Positions 1 to 7,712 of a stretch of 64,000 bases of DNA are shown here, in pieces (position 1 is the first letter of the stretch; every line of letters starts with the position of its first letter). Source of the DNA: Pelagibacterium lacus (lineage in GTDB: Bacteria; Pseudomonadota; Alphaproteobacteria; Rhizobiales; Devosiaceae); the NCBI RefSeq assembly GCF_003345525.1, contig NZ_QQNH01000016.1, positions 1 to 64,000 of the forward strand, given 5' to 3'. The notes beneath the pieces were generated by a model. It ran no database searches, was not told where the DNA came from, and saw only the letters and a list, made by a program, of their open reading frames with translations. A program made the position numbers and the translations under genes.

Positions 1-19
1 ATAGGTGGACGACTTTTAA

Positions 20-349
20 GCCGCCCGCAGCAGGACAATCCAGCCGCTACCGTGGACTAATTTTGCACCGCCGTTCTCACTCACGGGGCTTGGAGACCTA
101 TCCAAAGACCATACTGAGCTGCGCGTAAATGGTGGGAATTCCGTTCAGTCATCTGACGCAGTCGGTGCTGGCGGCTATGCAAATCAACCGATCCAGGTCG
201 GCAGGGGAGCAAGCGCGTTCGGCGTCGGCCAGCACTTTTTCCACGGCCACATCTACGGCCTGATCGTCCGCGGCGCCCTCACAGACGATCCCGACCTATC
301 CGCCACCGAACACTGGCTGGCCGAAAAGACCGGAGTGGAACTGGCATGA
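20..349 (+). CDS. 3' end of a LamG-like phage structural protein, frame closed upstream
   Basis: This frame reads through a C-terminal segment with the motif GHIYGLIVRGA and ends TEHWLAEKTGVELA. Such tails are common on LamG/concanavalin-like phage tail or decoration proteins. The frame has stops at 2-4 and 17-19 and contains no ATG, GTG or TTG start downstream of them, so it cannot be a complete gene as written. Either a frameshift lies in the first 60 bases or the gene is a decayed 3' remnant. Its stop overlaps the next start (ATGA at 346-349), which suggests translational coupling. The family call rests on memory of similar tails and is moderate. Confidence 0.5.
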   Translation, partial: AARSRTIQPLPWTNFAPPFSLTGLGDLSKDHTELRVNGGNSVQSSDAVGAGGYANQPIQVGRGASAFGVGQHFFHGHIYGLIVRGALTDDPDLSATEHWLAEKTGVELA

Positions 350-747
350 GGATCACCATCGCTTGCCCTGCGGCCTTGATCGAGGACGCCAATAATCTTG
401 CCATGGCTCTTGCCTTCGGCCCCGCAGATGCCCTGACCTTCCGCGAACCGTCATGGCAGGACGCAGACGGTAGTCTCTATTCCGCCGCCTCGCTTGAAGC
501 GACCGACGATTGGGTTGCCGGGGCGCAAACCACTCTGAACCGTCCCGAATGGGATACGGATTATACCGTCAACATGGCGGGCGCGGAGAGGGCGCAGGAC
601 GCGTTGTATTTCTGGGTGCCGGACGAAGACGGGCAGGAACCGCCTTTGGCCAGCCCAGGCGCGCTTGTGGCCATTGGTGCTGTGGACGGGCTTGCCGCCC
701 TCGATGCCATGGGGCTGAGCCGGGTGCCGGAGGACGAAGCGGTTTAG
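346..747 (+). CDS. Phage hypothetical protein (133 aa)
   Basis: This is a small acidic protein without signal peptide or membrane segments; I do not recognise the family. It is translationally coupled to the upstream LamG-like frame by an ATGA overlap and followed by a strong intrinsic terminator at 774-795. It therefore probably closes a structural transcription unit. The sequence is rich in Ala and Asp, with a tryptophan-containing middle part (PEWDTDYTVNMAG). Its place between the LamG-like protein and the DUF2163 tail gene suggests a tail-associated or chaperone role, but only context supports that. Confidence 0.7.
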   Translation: MRITIACPAALIEDANNLAMALAFGPADALTFREPSWQDADGSLYSAASLEATDDWVAGAQTTLNRPEWDTDYTVNMAGAERAQDALYFWVPDEDGQEPPLASPGALVAIGAVDGLAALDAMGLSRVPEDEAV

Positions 748-773
748 CCGCTGACTGACCCTGATCATTTAGC

Positions 774-795
774 GCCGCCTCCGGGCGGCTTTTTT
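774..795 (+). terminator. Intrinsic terminator inside the tail module
   Basis: A perfect 6-bp GC stem (GCCGCC/GGCGGC, loop 780-783) is followed directly by six T. It separates the 346-747 gene from the DUF2163 gene starting at 808, so the tail-tip genes downstream need either read-through or their own promoter. Confidence 0.8.
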
Positions 796-807
796 GTGTG
801 AGATCCC

Positions 808-1431
808 ATGAAAACCACTGACCCCTCAGTCGTCGCTCTTTTGCAGGGCGCGGATACGGCCGGTCTGATCGAGGCCGACCTGATCGTCTGGAATGTGAAG
901 GATTTCGACGGCGATCCCGTCGTCAAAGCGTTCTGGACCGAGCACGATACCGAAACCGGCACCGTGACCTCGCCCTTTACGGGCAGTCCGGTCAGCTATC
1001 CATTCGTCGGGGCCGGTGCCATTCTTGAGGTCGGTGAGACGCCGCGCACCTCCGATCTCTCGATCCGGCGCAAGTCGATCACCATGTCGGCGATCCATGA
1101 AGGCGTCATCGACATGTGGACCGGCCATGACATGCGTCTGGCCCAGGTTGCGGTCTATCAGGCCCTGTTCGATCCCGAGACGCGCAACTTCGTCAGCGCC
1201 CTTCTTGAGTTCGTGGGGGAATTGAACGGCGCCCCCAAAGAGGTGCCGGCGGCGGGTGGTGAGGGCGGCATTCGGTTCGATCTGGTGTCCGATACCCGCC
1301 AATTGACCCGCACCAACTCGGCCAAGCGATCCGCTGTTCATCAGCGCAAGCGCGACGAGGACGACGCCTTTCATGACGATATCGGCGTGGCCGGCGACTG
1401 GAACATCCCGTGGGGGCAGGAGGCAGAATGA
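808..1431 (+). CDS. DUF2163-type phage tail protein (baseplate hub-like)
   Basis: The 207-residue protein matches the general layout of DUF2163 proteins, which act at the tail tip or baseplate hub of siphoviruses and of gene transfer agents. It has a beta-rich N-terminal part (residues 20-130, including a segment SFDLSIRRKSITMS-like around residue 80) and a C-terminal stretch with TRTNSAKRSAVHQRKRDEDDAF near residues 168-190, the position where the family carries a conserved Arg/His-rich motif. The stop overlaps the next start by ATGA. The order DUF2163, NlpC/P60-like peptidase, large J-like protein is typical of tail-tip modules and supports the call. Confidence 0.8.
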   Translation: MKTTDPSVVALLQGADTAGLIEADLIVWNVKDFDGDPVVKAFWTEHDTETGTVTSPFTGSPVSYPFVGAGAILEVGETPRTSDLSIRRKSITMSAIHEGVIDMWTGHDMRLAQVAVYQALFDPETRNFVSALLEFVGELNGAPKEVPAAGGEGGIRFDLVSDTRQLTRTNSAKRSAVHQRKRDEDDAFHDDIGVAGDWNIPWGQEAE

Positions 1432-1838
1432 GACGCCAGGATTGGCGCAAGCGGATCGGTGAGTATGTCGCCGAACTGCGGGCCGAGCCATACGCTTTCG
1501 GCCGCCACGACTGCTGGCTGTTCGTTGCCGGGGCGATCAAGGCCATGACCGGCATCGATCATGCCGAGCCTCACCGGGGGCGGTACACGACGGCGCGCGG
1601 CGCGCTGGGCGTGATGAAGCGGGCAGGTGCGACCAACATGGCAGATTTCGCCGGGCTCTATCTGGATGAACCGCTCCACCCTGTCGAGGCCCAGATCGGC
1701 GACGTGATGGCCATCCCCACCGATGACACCTTCGGCTTCTCGCTCGGCATTCTCAACGGCGAGCAGGTCCTGGTCGTGACCCCCGCCGGCATTGGCGTCC
1801 GGGATCGGGCCGACGCCACGAGAGCATTCAGGGTTTAA
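1428..1838 (+). CDS. NlpC/P60-like phage tail peptidase (DUF6950-like)
   Basis: The 136-residue protein carries the motif YAFGRHDCWLFV at about residues 23-34. Its Cys in an HDC context is the expected nucleophile of NlpC/P60-like tail-tip peptidases. A downstream His is less clear, so catalytic competence is not shown. I chose the ATG at 1428 because AGGAGG lies 7-12 bases upstream and it overlaps the previous stop as ATGA; an in-frame ATG at 1410 lacks this context. In phages the protein helps penetrate peptidoglycan during DNA injection. Confidence 0.75.
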   Translation: MRRQDWRKRIGEYVAELRAEPYAFGRHDCWLFVAGAIKAMTGIDHAEPHRGRYTTARGALGVMKRAGATNMADFAGLYLDEPLHPVEAQIGDVMAIPTDDTFGFSLGILNGEQVLVVTPAGIGVRDRADATRAFRV

Positions 1839-1841
1839 ACC

Positions 1842-4800
1842 ATGCCTTTTCTTGTTGCACCGATAGCCGGCCTTTTCGGCGGCGGCATTGTCGCGCAATT
1901 GCTGGTCGGCACCGCCCTTTATGTCGGCGGCACGCTGCTGGCGCAGGCGCTGGCGCCCAAGCAGAAAGACCCGGGCGTCTCGCTCACCATGCAGATCGGC
2001 GGGGACAGCCCGCTGTCGTTCTTCGTTGGCACGGCCGCCACGGCGGGGCATCGGGTATATGCCGGCGCATGGGGCAATGAGGGGCAGACGCCGAACGCCT
2101 ATTTCGTGGACGTGCTGGAGCTGGCGAACGCGCCGCTCGACGGGCTGAGCAATGTCTATGTGAACGGCGAGCTGGCAACGATCAGGTGGTCGGACCCCCA
2201 TCCGGATTATGGCTATCCCATCAATCAGGGCCGTAAGGGCGGCAGGGATCATCTCTGGGTCAAGTTCCACGATGGACGCCAGACGGTCGCCGATCCCTAT
2301 CTCGTATCAAAATTCAGCGGTTCCGAGCGTCCCTATGGCGCCGACCGCATCGGTCTCGGCAACGCCTATGCCGTCGTCACGGTCCGGTACAACCGCGAGC
2401 TGTGGAAGTCCGGCGCGCCCAAGATGCTGTTCGAGGTGCGCGGGCTCCGGCTCTACGATATCCGCAAAGATAGCTCGGCAGGCGGCATCGGCACGCATCG
2501 GCGCAATAATCCGGCCACATGGGAGTGGACCGACAATCCCTATGTGATCGCCTACAACGTCGCCTTCATGGGTGTCTATGTCGGGTCCGAGTGGCTGTGG
2601 GGCCTGCAAAACCTTCCGGCACTGCGCCTGCCGACTTCGGCATGGGTCGCGGCCATGAACGAGGCGGACCGGAGGCTGGCGGCCTGGGATAACCAGAAGC
2701 AGTTCACCATCGGCGGCGAGATCACCGTCGACATGGAGCCGGCCGCGGTTCTGGAGGAAATCGCCAAATCCTCCCTGGGGCGGTTCATCGAGAGCGCGGG
2801 GTCGTATAAGCCGCGCTGTGGCGCGCCGGGGACGTCTGTCTATTCCTTCGGCGAGGCGGACCTGCTGATCACCGATCCGCGCACTGTGACGCCATTCCCG
2901 GGACTGGAAGCGACCCACAACACGGTTGAGGCGTCCTACACGGAGCCCGGAGAAGCCTGGGGCTGGAAGCCGGCGCCGGTCCAGAGCAGCGCCGCCTATA
3001 TCGCCGCCGATGGCAATCGAACCCTGTCGGCCGGCCTACGCTTCCCCATGGTCAGCCGCAATGAGCAGGTGCAGCGGCTGGCCTATAGTTATCTCGAGGA
3101 CGGTCGCCGCTTCCGCCAGTTCCGGGCATCGTTCCATCCCATCACCTGGCTGCTCGAGCCTGGCGACGTGATCGATGGCACAATCCTTTCGGAAGGCTAT
3201 AGCGGCAAGCAGTTCGAAATCCTCGAAATGTCCGGTCGTCGCAGCTTCGTGCAGACCATGACACTGCGCGAGATCGATCCGGCCGATTTCGATCCGCCGG
3301 CCGCCGCACGGCAAGAGTGGTCGGTGGGGACGATCCAGACCATATATCCGCCGGCCCAGGTCGTGACCGGCTGGGCAGTCTCGCCTTACGCGCATACGGA
3401 CAGCGAAAGCCGTGCCCGGCGCCCGGGTATCCAATGCTTCTATCAAGGCGGCATGGACGACATCCGCGATATCAAGATCATGATTCGGCGTTCGGGGGAG
3501 GTCGAGCCATTTTTCTCGCAACCCTATCCTTACGACGCGGATAACCTGACCCCCTCGGTGATCATCGTGGGGGAGCTCATCCTGGGCAATGAGCCTTACG
3601 AGGTCGCATCGATCTTCGTGCCTTTTTCGCCGCGCGATATGGACATGTCGGACTGGCTGGCGGTGACGACGCCGGATATCCGTGTATCGGAGGGAGACCT
3701 TTCCAGCGAGTTACAGGATCTTCTCGGCGACACTCGTCAGTTCCTCGATGTCGATCTCGGCGAGATCCTGGGAGAGATCGGCGACATCGACGAAACGCTA
3801 AGCATCGTCGAGGCGCAGGTTGCGGACCTGCTATCGACCCCGGCGTACGATCCAGAACTCGCCTATACCGACGGCCAGATGGTCACATTCGATGGTGGCC
3901 TCTATGTCGCCATTCAGGACGCGCCGATTGGCGTCACGCCGGCCAATGCCGCCTATTGGCAGAAGGTCGGCGACTACGAAAGCCTCGGAGAAGCTGTCGC
4001 CGCCATTGGCAGTACGCTCAACTCCGAGGTCTTCCGCATCGACGGTGTGCTTGAGGCCCAATCTACTGCTATCACTTCGCTGGGCACGGTGATCGAGGGC
4101 AAGGCCGATGCGGCCGCGCTCAACAGCCTCAGCCTGACGGTCTCCGAGCAAGGCGACGATATCGTTTCGCAAGGGCAGGCAATCACCGGTCTCAGTAACG
4201 CCCTGGCTGACAAGGCCGATGCCTCGGCGGTTCAGTCCCTCGCCACGACGGTGTCTGACCAAGGTGATGCCATTGAGGCGCAGGGCACAGCGATCACCGG
4301 CGTCCAGTCGGCGCTTGGTGGCAAAGCTGACGCCTCGGCATTGAGCAGCCTCGCGACGACCGTCTCCGATCAGGGCGATACTATCGAAGCGCAAGGCCTG
4401 GCGATCACTGAAGTGCAATCGGACCTGGCTGACAAAGCCGATGCCTCTGCGCTCAGCGGTTTGTCGGCCACAGTCAGCCAGCAGGGCGACGATCTCACGG
4501 CGGTAAGCGAGGGGTTCCAGGATCTGTCCGCCCTGGTGGATGACGTAGAGTCCTCGGTTGCGGTTGTCGCCAAGGCCGAAGCGAGCCCGGGCGGAGGCGT
4601 CTCTCAGTTCGCGGTGCAAGTGAAGATAGATGGGCCGAATACCTTCTCGCCGGGCATCTTCACCATCCGTGCAACCCCGACCATGTCCGAGGCCCTTTTC
4701 GGGGTGGATCGGTTTAGCATCGTCGACAGCTTAGGCAATGTTCTGGGCGTATTCGCGAGTGACGGGCAATTGCAGTATGCCCGTATCCCCATAATCCAGG

Positions 4801-4934
4801 CCGATAAAATCGATGCCGCGTCGATCTTCGCCGTCAACGCCAACATCACCGGCACGCTGCAGGTCGGTACGGGCGCTACCGGCGTGTTCCTCCAAGGCCC
4901 CAACAACCGGATATTGATCGTGGACGGCACCTGA
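1842..4934 (+). CDS. J-like central tail fibre / host-specificity protein
   Basis: This 1030-residue protein starts with a hydrophobic glycine-rich segment (residues 1-45, IAGLFGGGIVAQLLVGTALY), as in many tail-tip J-like proteins. A long body follows with the feel of phage-tail_3 and fibronectin-like regions up to about residue 630. A carbohydrate-binding-like segment (AYDPELAYTDGQMVTFDGGLYVA) lies near residue 665. Then come four 37-residue repeats (residues 754-901) and a C-terminal domain. It probably forms the tail tip that contacts the host surface. The next gene overlaps its stop by one base (TGATG). Protein boundaries are clear; the exact family is inferred from size, order and layout. 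Confidence 0.8.
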   Translation: MPFLVAPIAGLFGGGIVAQLLVGTALYVGGTLLAQALAPKQKDPGVSLTMQIGGDSPLSFFVGTAATAGHRVYAGAWGNEGQTPNAYFVDVLELANAPLDGLSNVYVNGELATIRWSDPHPDYGYPINQGRKGGRDHLWVKFHDGRQTVADPYLVSKFSGSERPYGADRIGLGNAYAVVTVRYNRELWKSGAPKMLFEVRGLRLYDIRKDSSAGGIGTHRRNNPATWEWTDNPYVIAYNVAFMGVYVGSEWLWGLQNLPALRLPTSAWVAAMNEADRRLAAWDNQKQFTIGGEITVDMEPAAVLEEIAKSSLGRFIESAGSYKPRCGAPGTSVYSFGEADLLITDPRTVTPFPGLEATHNTVEASYTEPGEAWGWKPAPVQSSAAYIAADGNRTLSAGLRFPMVSRNEQVQRLAYSYLEDGRRFRQFRASFHPITWLLEPGDVIDGTILSEGYSGKQFEILEMSGRRSFVQTMTLREIDPADFDPPAAARQEWSVGTIQTIYPPAQVVTGWAVSPYAHTDSESRARRPGIQCFYQGGMDDIRDIKIMIRRSGEVEPFFSQPYPYDADNLTPSVIIVGELILGNEPYEVASIFVPFSPRDMDMSDWLAVTTPDIRVSEGDLSSELQDLLGDTRQFLDVDLGEILGEIGDIDETLSIVEAQVADLLSTPAYDPELAYTDGQMVTFDGGLYVAIQDAPIGVTPANAAYWQKVGDYESLGEAVAAIGSTLNSEVFRIDGVLEAQSTAITSLGTVIEGKADAAALNSLSLTVSEQGDDIVSQGQAITGLSNALADKADASAVQSLATTVSDQGDAIEAQGTAITGVQSALGGKADASALSSLATTVSDQGDTIEAQGLAITEVQSDLADKADASALSGLSATVSQQGDDLTAVSEGFQDLSALVDDVESSVAVVAKAEASPGGGVSQFAVQVKIDGPNTFSPGIFTIRATPTMSEALFGVDRFSIVDSLGNVLGVFASDGQLQYARIPIIQADKIDAASIFAVNANITGTLQVGTGATGVFLQGPNNRILIVDGT
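4101..4544 (+). repeat. Four 37-codon tandem repeats in the tail fibre gene
   Basis: Four 111-bp units each begin KADA and follow the pattern KADASA-x-SLATTVSDQGD-x-I-x-AQG. Units 2 and 3 are nearly identical in protein sequence and the fourth is diverged. Spacing of hydrophobic residues suggests a trimeric coiled-coil stalk, as in tail fibres. Confidence 0.85.
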
Positions 4935-5260
4935 TGGCGAACAGAGTGGTGATGGACGCCAACGGCCTCAAGGTCAGTAAGCCAGGCGTCGACGTCCTGA
5001 CGGCAAGCATGGCCGACCTGCTGCTCGATTCCAACGCCCAGATGCTGCAGGTGCTCGACAGCGGCGTGTTTGCAGGGGTGCCGCAAAACGCGACGAGAAC
5101 AGTCACCCTGCCGGATCTCGGCTTCGTGCCGCTTGTCTATTTCTATCCGGCGAGCGGTTTCATTCGAGCGACATTTTCGGGAAACACCGTTGAGTTTTTC
5201 TCGGAAACAGCGGGCACCTGGAGCGTCTATTGGGCGATCTTCAACGTGCCGCGGGGGTAG
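4934..5260 (+). CDS. Small tail-tip protein, paralogue 1 of 3
   Basis: The 108-residue protein begins with the module MANRVVMDANGLKVSKPG, shared with the two genes that follow, and then diverges completely. Its start overlaps the stop of the large tail protein (TGATG), so the two are probably co-translated. The C-terminal part is beta-rich (LPDLGFVPLVYFYPASGF). Position directly after the fibre gene suggests a receptor-contact or fibre-cap protein anchored by the conserved N-terminus. That role is inferred from order and architecture; no named family was recognised. Confidence 0.75.
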   Translation: MANRVVMDANGLKVSKPGVDVLTASMADLLLDSNAQMLQVLDSGVFAGVPQNATRTVTLPDLGFVPLVYFYPASGFIRATFSGNTVEFFSETAGTWSVYWAIFNVPRG

Positions 5261-5263
5261 AGC

Positions 5264-5716
5264 ATGGCCAATCGGGTTCTTCTGGATGCCAGCGGGCTCA
5301 AGGTGAGCAAGCCCGGGGTCGATGTTCTGACCATGGGCGCTCTCGGCAAGGACGTGGCGTTCAATTCAGACTGGCTGGCCTCGTCGCGCATACTGCTCAC
5401 CGGGTCTGTAAACGTCCCTAACGGCACCGGGATCGTTACCGAGAACTACGGCTTCACGCTTCCCTTCGTTCCCGTCATCTTGATGATGGGTCGGGCGCGG
5501 GCGTTCAACTCTCGCTGGTACAATATGCAGAACGTCACCGAATCCTCGTCTTTCATCAACCACTCGAATGGGTCGAATAAAACGGCTGCGGAGAATTACT
5601 TCGGCTTTGCCACCAACCGGCCGCCCTCGGTATCGATCTACAACGACAGGTTCACCTTCGCGCCGGTCGCTCCTTACTTTATCGATCGCATTTCGTACGT
5701 CGTTCTGGGCGCTTAG
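5264..5716 (+). CDS. Small tail-tip protein, paralogue 2 of 3
   Basis: The 150-residue protein starts MANRVLLDASGLKVSKPGVD, almost identical to the gene before it over the first 23 residues. It also shares FNSDW at about residue 29 with the third copy. The remainder is rich in Asn, Ser and aromatic residues, which suits a surface-exposed receptor-binding domain. It starts three bases after the previous stop and ends directly against the next start. The conserved start with a variable end makes the trio look like an array of alternative tip domains; function is inferred. Confidence 0.75.
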   Translation: MANRVLLDASGLKVSKPGVDVLTMGALGKDVAFNSDWLASSRILLTGSVNVPNGTGIVTENYGFTLPFVPVILMMGRARAFNSRWYNMQNVTESSSFINHSNGSNKTAAENYFGFATNRPPSVSIYNDRFTFAPVAPYFIDRISYVVLGA

Positions 5717-6205
5717 ATGGCTATTCGTGCAGTGCTGGACGCCAGCGGACTGAAGATCGGCAAGCCTGGCTTCGACGCCGACGCGACGGCTGAGGCAAAC
5801 CTGAACTTCAATTCAGATTGGTCTGCGTTCGGTCTGTTTCTCCAGGATACTCACCAGGTCAACTGGCCGAGCGTGCCAACCAATCAGAGAACCGGAACCT
5901 ACTCCCATGACGTCAACTACGGCGCCGCATTTTCGACGGCGCCGGTGTTCCATGTCGAGGTGGAAATCGGCGGCGTCTGGCGTGTGATTGGCGGGTCTTC
6001 AAGCGGCGCGCGGCTTCGTAGGGAGATCCGCATCTATACCGGCGGCACCTGGTCCCGAACGGCTTTCTTCAACTTATCGGTGGGGGCGACAGCAACCGAA
6101 CTGCAGATCAGGGGTGATTTCGACGTCGGCGGAACCTTTGCCCAGGATCGGTTCCTGCCGCCCAATCTGTTGCTGAGATATACTGTCTTTTCCTACAATT
6201 TCTAA
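5717..6205 (+). CDS. Small tail-tip protein, paralogue 3 of 3
   Basis: The 162-residue protein begins MAIRAVLDASGLKIGKPGFD and has FNSDW near residue 36, so it belongs with the two preceding genes. Its C-terminal region is a different beta-rich domain (VEIGGVWRVIGGSSSG and RIYTGGTWSRTAFF). Its ATG follows the previous stop without a gap. It is the last gene of the tail unit; a structured inverted repeat follows at 6221-6273. Confidence 0.75.
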   Translation: MAIRAVLDASGLKIGKPGFDADATAEANLNFNSDWSAFGLFLQDTHQVNWPSVPTNQRTGTYSHDVNYGAAFSTAPVFHVEVEIGGVWRVIGGSSSGARLRREIRIYTGGTWSRTAFFNLSVGATATELQIRGDFDVGGTFAQDRFLPPNLLLRYTVFSYNF

Positions 6206-6220
6206 GCAGCTTTCGAGTGT

Positions 6221-6292
6221 CGTAGAGGCGAGCCGCCCCCAGGTCTTGGGGGAGCTGGCAGGGCGGCTCTACGGATGCTCGGGGGGCCGAGC
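6221..6292. other. Two adjacent hairpins at the end of the tail operon
   Basis: Between the tail genes and the convergent small gene lies an inverted repeat whose outer arms are CGTAGAG and CTCTACG-like sequence (6221-6273, with GCCGCC/GGCGGC and an inner CCCC/GGGG pair). A perfect 6-bp hairpin follows (GCTCGG/CCGAGC, 6277-6292). No T-run follows either, so factor-dependent termination or RNA protection is more likely than a classic intrinsic terminator. Confidence 0.55.
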
Positions 6293-6313
6293 TTCCGATA
6301 ACGCTGTTACGCG

Positions 6314-6583
6314 CTAGACATTACAGAAGTGGCGCACTTCCTCGGCCATCTCTACCAGCGTCCCGCTATATCCGTGTGCCCTGCCCAACTCGACGACCTC
6401 ATAAACGAGGCAGTCGGCGCGCTCTTGCTCGATATCGAAGTGCTCCTGGAATTGCTTTGCCATCGCCTGAGCGAAGCCCTCACCAATGCCGGGGTCGGGT
6501 CGGCTCAGATCGACTTGTGCAAAAGCTGGTACTGCCACCACCAGCAGCAGCATGGAGGTCGATAATAAGATACTCGGCTTCAT
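6314..6583 (-). CDS. Small secreted protein within the prophage
   Basis: This 89-residue protein runs opposite to the phage late genes. It starts with a clear signal peptide (MKPSILLSTSMLLLVVAVPAFAQ, cleavage expected after AFA). The mature part is an acidic helix-rich segment of about 65 residues with two cysteines (in ADCLVYE and at the C-terminal HFCNV), which could form a disulphide in the periplasm. I chose the ATG at 6583 because it begins the signal peptide; an upstream in-frame ATG at 6640 would spoil it. I do not recognise the family. Its place between tail and lysis genes suggests a lysogenic-conversion (moron) gene. Confidence 0.65.
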   Translation of the reverse strand: MKPSILLSTSMLLLVVAVPAFAQVDLSRPDPGIGEGFAQAMAKQFQEHFDIEQERADCLVYEVVELGRAHGYSGTLVEMAEEVRHFCNV

Positions 6584-6691
6584 TGGCTCGCTTTCAGCTT
6601 TGTGGTTGGCGCGCAGAGCGCGTCTTGGATGGGTACACATCTAGGACGTGTCGGTTCTTGTAATCCTTTGTCACCGAAATAGGAGGCCAAT

Positions 6692-7360
6692 ATGGCCCGC
6701 GACAATTTCGCGGCCTCGCTTGAGGCTGTGCTGAAACATGAGGGCGGCTATGCCGATCACCCATCGGACCCGGGTGGCGCCACGAATATGGGCATCACCC
6801 GCAAGACGCTGGCGGACTGGCGCCGTATCGTGCCCTGGACCAGCCTGCCGAAAAGCGCGGTCAAGGCGCTGACCAAGGGCGAGGCCGGGCAGATTTACAA
6901 GGCCCGTTATTGGGACGCGGTGCGCGGTGACGCTCTACCGGCCGGCCTTGATCTGGCCGTCTTCGACTTCGCGGTCAATTCCGGCCCTGATCGGGCGATA
7001 AGGATGCTCCAAGCCATTGCTGGCGTGGCGGTCGACGGCGCGATCGGCCCTATTTCTCTCAGGGCCATCGAACGAATTGGCGCCACAGCCGCCATTAATG
7101 AGCTGTGCTCGCAGCGGCTCGCCTTTCTGCAGAGACTATCGACCTGGCCGGTATTTGGGAAAGGCTGGGGCAGGCGGGTAGCCGATGTACGAGCGCTGGC
7201 GCTCCAGCTGGCTGCTGGCAAGCCCACCGAGCAGCCCAGGCCCGTTCCCGTGCCGAAATCCCCTCCCGACAAGCCCGCGCCGCAGGCCTCGCGCGGCGCC
7301 ATAATCTTCATCCTCCTTGCGGCCGCCCTCGCAGCGGCCTTTTTCTTTGTCTCCCGCTGA
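6692..7360 (+). CDS. Phage endolysin, GH108 muramidase with C-terminal membrane segment
   Basis: The enzyme cleaves peptidoglycan to release phage. Residues 1-85 carry the GH108 signature, with catalytic Glu17 in the motif KHEGGYADHPSDPGGATNMGIT (residues 15-36, read in two parts). Residues 90-170 look like the PG_binding_3 domain (AVFDFAVNSGPDRAIRMLQ). A Pro/Lys-rich linker (about 175-200) leads to a hydrophobic segment (IIFILLAAALAAAFFFV) at the extreme C-terminus. That segment would hold the enzyme on the membrane. RBS AGGAGG lies 5 bases before the ATG. Two small membrane proteins follow and complete a lysis cassette. Confidence 0.9.
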   Translation: MARDNFAASLEAVLKHEGGYADHPSDPGGATNMGITRKTLADWRRIVPWTSLPKSAVKALTKGEAGQIYKARYWDAVRGDALPAGLDLAVFDFAVNSGPDRAIRMLQAIAGVAVDGAIGPISLRAIERIGATAAINELCSQRLAFLQRLSTWPVFGKGWGRRVADVRALALQLAAGKPTEQPRPVPVPKSPPDKPAPQASRGAIIFILLAAALAAAFFFVSR

Positions 7361-7372
7361 AAGGAAAACACC

Positions 7373-7654
7373 ATGGGCAAGCTGCTCAATCTTCTCACCA
7401 TGTTCGGCCCGCTCACCGCGGCCAAGTTCTGGTTCTCGCTTGTTATGGCCGGCGTTCATTTCGTCCGCTTGTATTGGGGCATCGACCTGGGCCTCGACGA
7501 GGCGACGGCGCTCACCATCATCAATGGCATCTGGGCGGCCGGTGTCTGGCTTCTGCCCAACAAGCGCAGGGATATTCCCGTACTCACCGAAGACGAGGCG
7601 CGGGCTCGCGCTGGCGGCTATTCCGGGCCGATTGTGGATCGCTCACGCCGCTAA
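7373..7654 (+). CDS. Small phage membrane protein, holin candidate
   Basis: The 93-residue protein has two hydrophobic stretches, at about residues 15-36 (AAKFWFSLVMAGVHFVRLYW) and 47-62 (ALTIINGIWAAGVWLLP). A charged C-terminal tail follows (NKRRDIPVLTEDEARARAGG). It starts 12 bases after the endolysin with AAAGGAAAA as ribosome-binding site. Size, topology and position beside an endolysin make it a holin or a holin partner. No family was recognised with certainty. Confidence 0.7.
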   Translation: MGKLLNLLTMFGPLTAAKFWFSLVMAGVHFVRLYWGIDLGLDEATALTIINGIWAAGVWLLPNKRRDIPVLTEDEARARAGGYSGPIVDRSRR

Positions 7655-7712
7655 TCTTCGCCGGCCGCGCTTTGGTGCGGCCGCCTCTATCTCTGGACTA
7701 TGACGGGGCGAC

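Noticed and set aside
1-6205. Gene transfer agent cluster instead of a prophage
   Set aside because: The DUF2163, peptidase and J-like order fits both, but the endolysin cassette, accessory genes and tRNA half-site point to an integrated phage.
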